NCBI RefSeq assembly: GCF_902686445.1
Contig: NC_062217.1
Location: 171,611,098-171,675,097 of the forward strand
DNA: 64,000 nucleotides
From: Sciurus carolinensis
Taxonomy: Eukaryota > Chordata > Mammalia > Rodentia > Sciuridae
Direction of reading: 5' to 3'
Below the pieces are notes generated by a model, which did not search any database, was not told the DNA's origin, and saw only the letters and a program-made list of their open reading frames with translations. How positions within the stretch are numbered: position 1 is the first letter of the stretch; each line of letters begins with the position of its first letter. Below are positions 24,789-37,259 of the stretch, piece by piece. Position numbers and translations under genes: made by a program.

Positions 24789-27700
24789 CATATAATTACT
24801 AAATGGCATGTTTTGATTCACGTTATGGCTGAAACTAAAATTAGAAGTTTTTTTTGTCTTTTTGGTTTAAAAAATGACTAATGTTAAAGAAGGATGCCTT
24901 TCCTGCTGCTTCTCAGTTTAGCCTTAGGACACCATATTGGAGCACCCACAGAAGGATTTCTGCTTGCAAGTAACTGTTTAGCTGAAATCATCCTGAGTTC
25001 AAGGTGCAATCTGCCTTTCTGGCAAGACCATGCAAGGACCCCACCCCCTTCAGAAGGATCCGTGCCCACTGTGTTCTTCTTGGTTTGACCGATTCTGTGT
25101 GTAGTTCTGGGTTTATTGCAGAGGTAGCTCAGCCAAGAAGAAAGAGCCATGAGCAGTTCTTGTAATAGGGTTCTATTTATAAGCCAATAGCTGAACGAGA
25201 AGACAGTCTGCCCCTGAGCCCACGCGCAGTCCTGACCAGAGTGTTGGGAGCTCATGTTGGTGGTCTTCTGGGTGCCCAGGTGGTCCGTGTGCAAGGACTG
25301 TCTGGGTTTGAATTCTTGAGGTTGTCTTCTGATTTATGGGCTACAAATGATGCGGGGATGATTTAATCTAGAATCAAAAAAAGAACGTGAATTCAGAGCC
25401 TCCTGACGTAGAGAGGACTTTTCTCCTGTTGGAGCTGATGGGCAGTGAGGGAGATCTCAGGAATAGTTCATCATCCTGAAGAAAGATGTTACTGACCTAG
25501 ACAAAACAGGCAGGCCGAGGGCTTGTGCACAGTAAATTCCTCGAGATGTGGACACGGACTGTTGTGAGCAGAATGACCGATAATTACAATTACTGATTGG
25601 TGCACACAGGGTGAAGTTTTGATGTTCAGAATGTAAAATGTCACTGTTGGTGGTGGGAAGGGAAGAAAATAAGCAAAAACAGTGTGGATGTTGTACGCTT
25701 TAGACAGAGACAACCAAAAAGCTGTCACCATTTATTTCTGAAAATGAACCCCAGCCCTCACCATCCTGGGGTGACCTTCTGTTCTTCCAGGTCGGGGTCT
25801 TTCATTCGTTCCTTGACCAACAGCTGTTGTGAGTCATTTGTGCCCAGCAGAAATCAGACATTTTTGAAAACACGCAGTCACATGCTTACCTCACGGCCTT
25901 CCACTCTGGTGTCTCGAAAGGTGTGTCCCCTGGCCCGTGAAGACCCAAGCAGCATCTCTGGCAGCCAGAGGAGGATGTCGTGGTCCGTCCTGGGAGGTGG
26001 TCACACAGCCTGACGGCCTGAGACCTGAGAGTGGTCTCAACACAACATCCTCTGCTGAGCTTGGAGCAGGCGCCCAGTGTGAAGGGCAGGACTGGGTCTG
26101 GGGCCCAGGTCCGTCCCCAGCTTATAAGAGTGGGGTCTCTCTGGATTTGGCTGATGGCCTCATGGCTGCTGCCAGCACTGTTGGTTCATTCCTGGTTTAA
26201 TTCCCCATATCCACTCACCACCACGCCCCATTGATTTCTGTTCTTTCCTGTTGCTTCTCCTATTGATTTCTTCCATTCCCTTCACGCTTTTCCCACCCTG
26301 GTCTCCGCCTTCCTGCCTCTCCTGCCCCTCCCGGTGTCTGCCACCCTGCCTCCCAGGCTCTGGGCCCCACACTCTGCTCTTGGAGAGCCCAGTCTGGTAT
26401 ACTTCCAAGAAGAGCCGTTCTTTAAGTCGCCGTACTCTTTCCTACCCTGCGTACCTCTGGATCTCAGCATGCTCCACCTGCTGAAGTTCAGTGATCCCCA
26501 CAGGGTCTCTCCAGCACACCGTGCTCCTGCCCACTTGGTGTCTCCGCCTCAGTTGGTTTGCTTTCCAGGACTCTGCCTGGCCTCCGCTCGCACAGTCTCT
26601 ATTGGATGATTCAGATGGTCTTGCCTCCTCTGGCTTCTCCAGTCCTCTTCTACCTTCAGGTCCTCTGTGAATGGCACTTGGTATCTCAGCTGACCCTGGC
26701 CCTGACTGGGTACACGAAGGAAAAAGAGACACAGTCCTCAGCTGTGACCCAGCAGGGAGAGGCACATGTGTGGAGGAATCGGCCCGCTGTGCTCTGGAGG
26801 ACGGCGAGCTGGAGCTGAGCGTGCTCCCGGGAGGGAGGGCCACTTGCCGGAGAGGCACATGGCACCAGGCCTGAAGGACCTGCCAGTGCGCCTCGCTGTC
26901 TGCCAGTTCTCTCTCCTGAACGCTGATGTGAGTGCCGTGAGGACAAGGTCCCTCCAAGCTCCTCTCTCCTGTGCCCAGCCATCCTTCAGCCCTTGCTTGT
27001 TGATTTAAGAATAGGCGTATGTGGCAGTGTCCTCAGGCTGAGACCTCACCCGTGTTGTGTCAAGAAGGCTCCCGGTGGGTGTGCAATATTAGCGATTTCC
27101 AAGGGTCCTTTCTACGTTGCCTGGATGCTCAGACTAGAGGGAACATGGCTGTATTCTGAAGCTTGGGGAGGAAGAAGGCAGAATGGATAGAGTTTCATTA
27201 GGTTTTAAGTAAATTCAGATCCAGAGATTTTAACTTCTGAATCTTGACCCAGCTGTCTAGAATTAGGTTGTCGTATGAATTTGCTTGTGCCCTGACTGAA
27301 GGAAGAGGAATCAATGGCACACACGCTCACAAACATGAGTAGAAGGCCCAGAAATGTTTCCCATTTCGTCACGAAGCACATCGGAAACCTCACTGCATAT
27401 TTGTTGTAGGAAATGCAACTTGTTAGGCATTATCTGTAGATTTGTTCTTATGTTATCTGACTTTCTTCTTGGGAACGGGATGCAGTAGTGATAAAATAAA
27501 TTATGAATTTAACTCAAACACCTCAATCGCTTGGAATAAGCAAACATTTCCGAGTGTGGCACCTTTCCACACGTAGCAGCCCTAGAGAAGGAAGCGCTGA
27601 CCTTCACAGGAGAAGGACACGCACAGGGTCCAGCGTGCCCCTGCAGTCTGGTGTCTCAGGGGGGCACACAGACTTGAATGGAAGAACTTCCGTTTTTGCA

Positions 27701-28824
27701 TACTTTGAATTGAACAACAAATGTATAATTACACTCAGTAAGTAAAATCAATACTTAGAAATATAACTCTGTGCTTCTCTTGTCCATGAAGATTAATGTG
27801 GACAGGAAGTAACAGCGAAATGGGGACACAGAAAAAGAGAATGGGAAGGGACAGTGGGTCTGGAGATACACACAGACAGACAGTCAGACGGCGCAGACAG
27901 TCGGGAGAGGAAGGGGAGATGCGGGAGCCATTGCAGGCGAACGGTGCCTCCTACTCGCTGCTCCTGCCAGGAAGGCCGGTAGAGTTTTGATGGCCTTGAG
28001 CCACCACCATCAGCTTCCTGGCTGCTCTTCACAGGAGCTGCAGCAACCCTCTCTGCTCCTGTCCAGAATGGAACTTGGACTTGATCCTGGGGCAGAACCA
28101 ACCCAAGGCTGGGGGGGCATCAGAGGCCAGGAAGCACCAGCACACAGGGAGCTCAAGTGTCAATGAAGGAGGGTCCAGGCTCCCACCTGTGCTTGCCCAG
28201 CCGTCACCCCTCCCGCACCTCTCCATCAGATGCCCTGTGCGACCCTCAGATTATGGGAAAGGGAGCATGGGAACAAGAGGCGAGACCACGGCTCCCGAAC
28301 AGACGTCCCCATCGCAGCAAGTGAGCAGTACGACCACCTAGGAAACTCTCTGCAGCCTTCAGAATCCTACAAGGAGTTTTTAAATGAAAACATAAATCTT
28401 CCCAAACCTCAACTGCCCCTTCTGTGCTCTGGCCTTCTTGAAGCCAAAGGAACGGGGAGGACATGGTGTTGAAGAAGTGCTACACTGCAGTCTAGTCTCG
28501 TTGCCTGCGTGTGTTGAGAGAGCACTTCCTGCCTGAGAGAGGAAAGTCTAGAGGTGGCTGTCCTCCCACGGGAAGGAGGGACATTGGCATTTGCCTTAAA
28601 GGCTTTGCCCCTAGCCTGGCTCTCTGGAATGCCACACTTGGAGGCCAGGGAATGAATCCATTAAAAGGTAAGAAATAAACAGTGTTAGTTCCCACCTCAG
28701 TCCAGGTCAGTCAGCATTTCTGGGGGATGAAGGATGAGTAGCAGTATTTTTTTTTTAACTCCTCAAATAATTTTAACAATTCATTCATAAAAGAGAGTCA
28801 CTAGTCTACTTATTTTTTCTTCCC
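24786..28824. other. Non-coding stretch, nothing firm recognised
   Basis: Mixed composition. The stretch at about 26220-26560 is pyrimidine-rich on the plus strand, and several overlapping open frames there reflect composition. No splice-flanked coding segment seen. Confidence 0.5.
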
Positions 28825-28935
28825 CACGTCTGTACTCCCCACTTTTTTCTATTTCCTGCCATATTCCCAAAACTTAAAGTACACGTTACACATGGAAGGT
28901 ACCTAGAAATAGTGACCAAATGAAGCAGTGAATGT
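28825..28935 (+). repeat. L2-like remnant
   Basis: TCTGTACTCCCCACTTTTTT, ACATGGAAGGTACCTAGAAA and CCAAATGAAGCAGTGAATG resemble the L2 3' end order. Divergent. Confidence 0.4.
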
Positions 28936-29649
28936 CCTGGGGGGACAGGGAGTCTGGCTCCTTCCATTTTTATTCTAAAATGGAGCTGGAACTGGGCCAG
29001 GCATTGTGGCCAATGCCAGCAGGCCCGGTGCTGGGCTGTAGCTCCTGCTTTGGTGGCCTTGTTGGGCCTGACTTATGCCTCGGCAGTGAAGTGGACACAC
29101 AGTGCCGAAGAGGAAAACTAGTGACCAGTCCCTGTTATTGCTTAAAATTCAGGTCTTTCTCAATGTGCACGGATTTCTGAATGGCACAGTCCAAGTAAAC
29201 TCACTGGGTAGGTCTACAGAAGAACAGGGCACAGCCACACCTTTGCAGGGTGGTGTGGTGTTGCTTCTGGTTGAAGATGCAAAACATCTAGATTCTGTTC
29301 CTTTCCAGGAATCCCAGGGGTGGGGCAGCACTTCTCAACCGCAGGCATGGGGTTGGAGGTCCGTTAGCATCCTGCTACCCTTTCAGTCAATTTCTTACGT
29401 TTCGACTTTATAAACTGTTAAAGGGGGGGGGCTCAAGGTCATCTGTTGGGTATGCTGTCACTGGAGGCCATTTCCTTGGCCTGCTCGTTGCTGGCTGCAG
29501 TCCTTAGGAACTGCAGGTGAAAGACCAGATGCTTGGTTTTGAATTTGAGTCCTTCCAGAATCCTGAGCAAGTGACACAGCCTGGGAGAGTAAAGCTGATA
29601 GTAAGAGGTAGCACTCAGGGTGTCCACTCTGGGGGGTGCCATTCTTTGC

Positions 29650-29810
29650 TTCCTGTGTGCCCAGACTTTTCACTTTGCACAAGCCCTCTGAGGAAAAAAT
29701 GACCATATTAATAGAGTTGGGGAAACTGAGGCACAAACAGTCAGTCTTCCTGCCCAAGGACACACAGCAAGCAGCTGGTGGAGTGGGGAGTACAGACGTG
29801 GATACAGGAG
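29650..29810 (+). repeat. MIR SINE
   Basis: GAGTTGGGGAAACTGAGGCA, CTGCCCAAGGACACACAGCA and AGCAGCTGGTGGAGTGGGGA are the classic MIR core in sense orientation. Confidence 0.85.
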
Positions 29811-30210
29811 AGGTAATGCTGTATGTGGAGAAAATACAAATCGCAGGAACAACCCAGGAGGGTGTGAACTGCTGCAGCGAGCCCACCAAGCTGACAGCTC
29901 CTGTCTCTCACTCACACACACACATACACCCGAGTGAATCCTTGAGAAGACGGTGGCCATTGGGCCCACAGTGGCCCAAGAAATGGAATGGAAAATCCAG
30001 CTTCAGAAACTGATTCTTTTCCAAGTGTCTTTAATTTCAAACTGTCTGCGCTTACACGTGGGCTACACCAGGAACTCCTTTTGGCCTGGAATCCAGCCTC
30101 ATGATGCAAGTCATGGGATTTTCAAGTCCCTGATGAACTGGACATCGGCCATTTGTGCCCAGGGGTTTCAACAGGGAAAAAGGGAAAATCTGTATGCACC
30201 ACACTAGTAT

Positions 30211-30216
<6 letters not shown>

Positions 30217-30247
<31 letters not shown>

Positions 30248-30259
30248 AAGAAAAAAAAA
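30217..30259 (+). repeat. Poly-A tract
   Basis: An A run of about 30 bases, then GAAAG and nine more A. No SINE, LINE or processed-pseudogene body was recognised in the 300 bases upstream, so it is either the tail of an unassigned insert or a simple repeat. Confidence 0.9.
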
Positions 30260-33200
30260 GAGTGGCAAATTGATGGGTTTAGCACAGAGATCAATGGAAT
30301 TGATATCACAATGTCAAATTGAGATGTGAGGTCAAGGCTGAGGCAGTATCCAGGTGTCTCCAGGTGGCCCAGTGAACTCCCCAGGTTTTTGGTAAAGCTC
30401 TAGCAAAAATTCCTTTCCAGTCAGCGACATCTCATGTAGGGCAGCGGCCCCCTCTGATCGGGGCACAGTGTTTTCCCACTTCTCCTTTGTTTCTTTTACT
30501 CTAACACTGGGTCACTAAATTTAGACATTCTTTCTTTAAAACTCAGCTTCTACCCAGGTGAATTTTTACCAGAGGAAATTCCTGTGGTTGTGCGGTGGTC
30601 GAAAACCCAAGGCTTGGCTACTTTTTCCTTTCCTAGGTACTGCATGGCCAGATGTGAGCCCTGATTCTCCGTCTCTATTACCACCTCCTCATGATCCTTC
30701 CTGCTCATTCCTACTACAAAAGGGAAAAAAAAAGTAGAACTTGAAATGAATAGAACAATTATTCCCCATTCAGGATTCCCTGAATTTCTAGCAAAAATTA
30801 CTGACTAGGTTTACTGTTAATAGCCTCATTAAATATTTATAAAGCACCTGTTACTAGATAGCATTATGCTTTGTCCTTTAAGGAGTTCATTGTGTTGTGA
30901 ATCCCTTGGCCTGTTTTTCTCCTAATGGAAAGCATTCCTCACAGAAGTTCTAGGGAAAAGAGACAGTGAAGAACTTATTTTTTAAGATACCATTTCCAGT
31001 CAAAAACGCACATAAGAACTTGAAATAATCACCACGTGTTTCCCCCTGCTGGCCCCAGACGTCTGTCTCCACTAAGAGCCCCTCCCTGGCTGGCCTTGCT
31101 CAGGATCTTCAATGCCGCCTCCACCTCTGTGCCACGTGAGAAGGCGTTGCCGGTGGGATCCTCCTCTCACAGCTGTCCCCTTGAACTCATCCCACGCCAT
31201 CAGTCACCTTTGGCCCTAGTCAGTCTCATCTGTGACACCATCTCAGCTGGCCTCCAGTTCCTTTTCTCTGGTGTATCTCCAGAGAGCACGACAGTCTTCT
31301 GACGATGTGTGTCCTGTTCAACACAGTCAATGAGCAGAAGCCTCTCCCTTGTCCTGCTGGTTCCTCCTCACCCTGGCTTCACCTACTTCCCCTCCCTCCC
31401 AGGCCAAAACCCATAGCCCGACGCCACCTGTCACTCTTCCTTGCAAATCTGCTCTGATCACCATGGTTGGCTCGAGCCCCAGGACATCTGTGAGTGCGGC
31501 CCAGGTCAACCTTCGCTCTCCACGTCAGTCAGGGTGACTCTCTCTCCTGGCAGCCTCTTTCCTGCCTCTCCCTCCAGTGACTCTTCAGCTGTTTGCCACC
31601 TCCTGTCCTCTTTGTGTACCTGCACTTGCTGAGGACCTCCCATTCCAGCTTAAACACCTCGGCCGCTGCTGCCAGGCCTCAGTACCATTCGGTGGATCTG
31701 AAGTCCCTTCCAAACAGGCCGTCTGCCCGTCGATCCTCCTTCTCCATGCCCACCCCATTTTCAGAGTCAGATTTCATAGTTTCACTATGTCCCCAAGGAT
31801 GCTAAAGTCATCTATTTCACAAATAAGCAGATTTTGTGAAGCAAAATGCAGATAATACGAGATAGCAAGACTCTAACCGCCAAGGACACATGGGAAAAGA
31901 TTTGTTAAAAGGACAAGTGACCAGGATAGGAAACTTTCCTGAGAACAAGGGTGTAGGGACCCACGTCACCAATGGAATTACCCAGATGCTCAAAGACTGT
32001 TCAGGCTCATTAAGGTTGGCCAGGGTAGGATGTTTCCTGATGGGTCCGTCAACAGCCTGCCTCGCTTCCTACTCTCTCTGGAGCATGGAAGTGGAGAGAA
32101 AGCAAAGTTTATTTGCAAATCTGCTTGTAATATTTTCAGCACTCCATAGCCTCCTTCTCTTGTCCCTCATATGCTGCAGTTTACTGAATTTTATTTTATG
32201 CCCAAGGCTAGATTATTAAGGATTGAACTGGAATTTTCCATAGTGACTGCAACATAAACTTCAGCTAGCATTTTGACAGGCTGTTAGGATTTTTTTTTTT
32301 AAAGTTTTCTTCACCACCGTATTGGGTAAAATCCTGTAACTGATGTGAGTATACACAGTGCAACAATGAATGTCTCTCTGGTCTTTTCTTCTCAGACTTC
32401 CTAACATCAGGATGTGGTAAAGAAGCTAGTCTATGGATGTACAATAGACTGAATTACCAGTACCGTACTCCATAAAAGCAATATGTACAAATAATGACTT
32501 TGGAAAGAGTTCAAATCCCTGGGAACATGGCATTAGTCAAAAGGTTTATAGAGTAATTTCGAGATATAATTCCTTCTTGTCCCTAATATCTGCTTTTCTA
32601 TATTTGAGCTCAGTTCTCTGGGTCCCGGTCAGAGTTGGGAATATGTACTCAGCAGAAAGACAGGTTAGAATGTTTGTTTTACTTAGATATTGGTTTGTAA
32701 CTTGATGGTGTCTTTGTACCAAAGACCTTTATCTCACTCGTGGTTTGAAAAAGTCTGAAGTGCCTATGACTCAAATTCACACTGAATATATATCCTGACA
32801 TCTTAGAGTAGAGGGGTCTCTGAAAGAGACTGTCAGGACCCAGAGATGTCTCTGGAGTTGGGCTCTTTCTTACTCTGAGAGACAAGGTTCTTGGTTCCTG
32901 GAGGTATCTTAGTATCTTGCAGATCAGAAATGGACCCATTCCCAGTAGCTGTCCAGAGGTTCAATCCTGCCTGTTGTGTGGCCCATTGCTTAGTAATGAC
33001 AGACGTGTAAATGACTTATTTATATGAAGTCTCTCAGAGGCCCTACAACTGGTTTCAAATCTGTATTCTGTCCTTAAAACATAAGATAAATAGATTTTTA
33101 AATAAATGGATTAAAAACTGTGAACTTTCAGGAACTTTATGTTAAGATGAGATCAGGATTAGATTTGGGTAAAGACTTCTCTGAATGTATAGTGCAACTT

Positions 33201-34139
33201 CATGGAAATGCACATGTTGTCATGTAATATCAGTCATATTAAATTGTGTTTTAAAATATGGAAGTCACTCCATAATGTTTTGAAATATTAAAATCAAATA
33301 TGCCAGGAGGCTCAAAAGGATCTGCTTCTTAAATTATGTCAGCTAATTTTGGTTGGGGAGTGTGGGTCTTGGTGGAGTTACGATGGGTGTGTCAGGTGGC
33401 AAAGCTAGTTTCAGCGTGAGAAGCCCTTCTGACCTCCCGTTCCCAGGACTACTGTGCTTTGCCCAAATGACGTGGCAAGTGCATCCTTGATGGGCTCAGA
33501 TGTCTGGGGGTGGCCCAGGGTCTGAGAATATAAATCCTTGGTAAGCAGGCCACTTCCCTTCTGTGTGGATGCCTGCCCACAGACCTGCTGCTTTGTGATG
33601 TGACTGTGACCACCTCTGTATCGTCACTCTGAGAAGCAGTCTGGCCCTGACATAAGTAATCTGCTTCCTATACAGGAGAGTGCGGTTGTATCTCCAGATG
33701 AGACAGCTATGGGTTGGCGCAAACAAGCGAATATAAATGTCTAGTTACGAGAATGAGTGTCCAGCCGCTCTTCTGCGGCCGACTCTGATTTCTGAGCTTC
33801 ATTTTTATTTGCTGCTTGTTTCCATGTGTAGGAGTCTTCGTGTAGACGGGTGCTTTTCGTGTACAAGTCCTTCATTTATTTACTTATTACTTATTTTAAA
33901 TTTCTTCCTATAGAAGGAGAAACAAAAGACAAAACAGTCCCTATCATGCTGTGGGGGGAGGAACAATTGTGGCAAAACAGAGAACCCCCAAAGTCAATCG
34001 AGCCATGGAGCCTCCAGCTTTCCTTAGAGCTTTCGAAAGCTCCTTGAGCAAACAGGAGCTTCCCAGCTTCTGCCTTGTAGCCTATTTCTTGACCAGTAGT
34101 TCTGTTTTTCAACAGAATAATGAAACTGATTGATGTAAA
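30260..34139. other. Non-coding stretch
   Basis: 30825-30895 looks like an L2/MIR3 piece (TATTTATAAAGCACCTGTTA). 31030-31850 is a GC-richer block that may be an ancient repeat of unassigned family. 32230-33320 is AT-rich. No exon recognised. Confidence 0.45.
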
Positions 34140-34420
34140 AGCTCAGTCTTAATCACAATAATGAAACAGAAAGTCGTGGCCACTGTAGTAAGTTTAAAGG
34201 CTATTCTGCTTTTCAAGGGCATCCTGTTTTCTAGTAGAACTCTTCCATTAGCTAAAGAAATTAAACTGAATCATTCTATCTTTTTAAAGGAAATGATGAA
34301 TTTAGTCAAGAAGAAAACAAAACTCTGTAGCTAACCTAATTTATGCAAAATCATGCAATTAGTGATGGCTGTGCTAGAATTTTTTTCCCAAAATGTGCCT
34401 CTGATAAAACCCATCGTGAG
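34140..34420. promoter_or_regulatory. Candidate conserved AT-rich regulatory block
   Basis: Repeat-free AT-rich DNA with CTAATTTATGCAAAATCATG and CAATTAGTGATGG, a cluster of homeodomain and POU-like sites (about 34335-34370), 1-2 kb from the CpG island on its INSYN2A side. Regulatory role is inference. Confidence 0.3.
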
Positions 34421-35329
34421 GAGCAGTGCCATCTAATGTAAGTAGTAAACATGGAGAGTAAATTATTAATATCTGGTGAAGCATGCAGATGGCAGGACTT
34501 CCACGGCTGGTACGTGTTTGCTCATCATTCTTGCAAAAAAAAATTGCAAAGATAAATATGAACTTTGAAAAGTAACATTCAACAGGATAGGAATGTAATA
34601 AATAGCACAATGTGAATAGTAAAACCGCACTTTTCGCCTCTGCAGAGTGCAATGGTGGTTACTTTCTGCTCAATCTGTAGTGTAAGCTAAATAAGGTTAT
34701 AACATTTTCATATATGCACTACTCGCTGGGGTTGGCCAGGTCTGGTGATCTGAGTGGTATTTTTAATCAAGTCCCCTGTGTTGTAACCTTGGCAGTCCTG
34801 CCGCTGGGATATGGAAAGGTAATCCCCCAGCAAGTCCTTGTCCAGGGGAAAACCTCTAAGCCGTTGACCTCGACCCTCTGCTGGCCTGAGCTGTAGTCTG
34901 AAATGATCACCTGGTCCCTAGCCAAGGCAGGGCTTGCCCAAAGTTCCTTCAGACTCTTGCCAGTTTCACCTCAGGATGCTTCAGAAGAATTTCAGCGTCC
35001 AGGCAGACAAGGTCAAATTAAACTGCTTTACTGCTGCTTCTGGCTCAGCCCCCCAGCCCAGACCTGCAGCAGGAGAGGGAAAAGGATTGAACCCTGTTCT
35101 GGGACGAGCAAAAAGCACCCATTTTCTCCCTTATTTACTCTAAGAGCGCCTCACCTCCCCCACTTCTGGCCTCCCTTTATCACTGACTCAATCTCCCTGT
35201 GGCATATTTTGGGTAGTAGAATGTTGAGGTCAGAGGGACAGGCTCTTCATCAGAGCAGTGAAGATACCAGCCAGGAACCCTGAGCATGAACCAGCAAGAT
35301 GCAGACTCTTGCTCTTGACTTTGGGCTCC

Positions 35330-37200
35330 AGGCATGGCCGGGCCTCTGGCTGGCCCGCGGGCTGCCTGCTCCCTCCTGCTCTCAGCACCAGCTCGCCCGC
35401 CCTCTTGCTAGCTTGCTAGCTCAGCCTGCAGCGTTGGTTGGTTTCCCACGCCTGTGCTGGTCTGGATGTCAGGCACCTGAAAGCCCCGTGGGCGCAGACC
35501 CCAGCCCGCAGCCCCGGGAAGGTGCCAACCCAAGCGAGCGGAGGAGACGGGCATTTCACGTGGGTATCTGCCTTCGCTCCTGCTCGCGCCTACTCAGTGG
35601 CCGGCGTCAGGGCCCCTCTGCTCCGAATTATCCCCCCGAAGTTAATCAGCAGTACTTGCCAGTTCGCTTTACTTTGGAAAATACTTAAAAGCCTCGAAAC
35701 GTTTCGGGGAAACGGCCGCCCCCGCCCCCAGGTTCCCCCAGTTGTGCCTGGCTGGGGCTGTCGGGAGCTCACGAGGCTGTGGCGTTTGTCTAGAACTGAC
35801 ATCGCAGACACGCAGCCCCGCTTCTCCCTGGTGGTCGCCAAAGTTGCCAGACGCCCCTCGGCGACCCAGTCGTGCCAGCTGCGGTTGCATAACCTCGCCC
35901 CCTGCCCCCGCCCGCTCCCGACGCCTGGTCTGCTCCCGGCTGCACCGGCGTATCCTGGCCCCCGGCGAAGCCGGTTTGGGGGCGAGTACATGCGCCCGAG
36001 CCGGGGTCGGCGCCCGTCCCGGCGGCGCTTTGCCCGTGGCCAAGTGCAGCGGGCGCCGGGTGCATGAGGAGGGCACGCGGGGTTCCGCTTACCTTCCGCT
36101 GCTTACAGATAAGTCGAGGTCGGTGCAGCGCCTGGATCGGGCATGTCTCGCCGCGGACCCTGGCAAGCCTGGCGCGGCACGGAGCACTCGGGGCAGGGCA
36201 TCCGCGGCAAGGCTCGCCGGGCTCGCGCGAGGAAGGCTCGGCTCCCGGGACCTGGCCGGCTGCGCGCCCGCCGCCCGCCCCCTCCACTGCCGCCGGCCCG
36301 GCCCGCCCGGCCCGGCCGGCCCCCGCGCCGCAGCTCGCGTCCCTCCGGCCCCGCTCAGCGACGCGCGCGGGGAGGCAGCGGCTCGGCCGGCTCCGGGGAC
36401 GCCCGCGCGCTCGCTCGCTCGCGGCGCGGCGGAGCCAGCCACAGCCACCCGGCTCCGTGCTCCTCCGATGTCCTCATTTACTGCAATTGTCTTCGGCGAG
36501 ATCTGGAGCCTGGGCCGGGAGGCGGGGGCGGAGGGGGGAGGGAGCAGGAGGGAAGTCCTTGCAGCCGCTCCCCGGTCCCAGCTACTCCGCGGAGCCCGGC
36601 GGCCGGAGGAGAGGGCGCCCTGAGCCACGCGCCAGCCGCCTGTGCGCTCGGCTGGCACCGAGGCGGGCGGAGCCCGGGCCCGCGGGGCGGGGGCGGGGGC
36701 GGCGCGGGCCGGGCAGGGCTGCGTGCGTGGGGTGGGCGATCGCGAGCGAGTGGAGGAGCCCCCTCCCGCCGACGCCCGAGCCCGAGCCGGAGCCCGAGCT
36801 TCAGGAGGAGGAGGTGGAAGGAGCCGCCGGCGCCTGCAGCCTGCGCGCGGGGCTCCACCGCGGCGCGTCCTCGGGGTTTTTGGGCTGCAGGCGGCGCTGC
36901 ACGGCCCAGGAACTTGTTGAGTCTACCCCGGAGACGCCTCTGGAGCTGCTGGTGGATGGGGGACTCCGTGTTTTCTCTCAGGAGTGGTCGCTGGGGACCC
37001 CGCGCGATGGCTTCAGGCTATGCCAGAGGGCGCAGCCCAGCTGGGCTTTGAAAGCCAGAGGCAGGGGCTAGGCAACTGGCTTCTCACCTGCGGATGCTGC
37101 TTTGTGGAGACTGGGGGTCAGGGTCGCAGTTCTGTGCTGGGTCAAACCCGCGTTCCCTCCGAAAGGAGACTGGGAGGCAGGCCAGCCGCGAGTGGCTAGA
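35330..37200 (-). promoter_or_regulatory. INSYN2A: CpG island, probable INSYN2A promoter
   Basis: This is the only long stretch in the window with dense CpG and high GC, richest from about 35900 to 36900. It carries GC-box (Sp1-type) runs such as GGGGCGGGGG around 36684-36693 and a short GAGCCC-type hexamer repeat near 36777-36800. No TATA box is evident, as is usual for CpG-island promoters of brain genes. Long open frames on both strands here come from stop-codon depletion in GC-rich DNA and are not genes. The edges are judged by eye, not computed. Confidence 0.75.
36093..36500 (-). other. INSYN2A: Putative INSYN2A 5' UTR exon 1 (upstream end not defined)
   Basis: On the minus strand, inside a CpG island, AGCGGAAG|GTAAGC forms an almost ideal donor with GT at 36092-36091. 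Its distance to the coding exon (about 17.8 kb) fits my recollection of the human gene, where a non-coding first exon lies roughly 20 kb upstream of the main coding exon. The transcription start cannot be seen directly; 36500 is only a nominal boundary below the GC boxes at about 36684-36700. No coding content is expected, because translation starts in the next exon. The donor is seen in the sequence; linking it to INSYN2A is inference. Confidence 0.55.
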
Positions 37201-37243
37201 GGACAGAGCAGGAGTGCTGGCCAGGTCTGTTGCATGCTGACAT

Positions 37244-37254
37244 TTAGGGTAAGT
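37244..37254 (+). other. Candidate plus-strand splice donor at the CpG island edge
   Basis: The plus strand reads TTTAGG|GTAAGTCC with GT at 37249-37250, a strong donor consensus. It faces away from the minus-strand INSYN2A donor at 36092, so it could end the first exon of a divergent non-coding transcript. No downstream exon was identified; a chance match is quite possible. Confidence 0.25.
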
Positions 37255-37259
37255 CCAGA

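Larger units (their letters stand above)
18327..36092 (-). other. INSYN2A: Putative INSYN2A intron 1
   Basis: This stretch lies between the exon-1 donor in the CpG island and the coding-exon acceptor. I see no other convincing coding exon. It contains an AT-rich conserved-looking block (19046-19290), MIR and L2 remnants (19650-20010), MER20 (20105-20320), an old L1 tail (22318-22500), a CA repeat (24752-24785), an L2-like piece (28825-28935), MIR (29650-29810), a poly-A run (30217-30259) and another conserved-looking AT-rich block (34140-34420). Additional small 5' UTR exons cannot be excluded. Confidence 0.5.

Noticed and set aside
35438..37071. Several plus- and minus-strand open frames of 130-335 codons in the GC-rich block
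   Set aside because: Overlapping frames on both strands in a CpG island, dominated by Arg, Pro, Ala and Gly; stop codons are simply rare there. No known domain.
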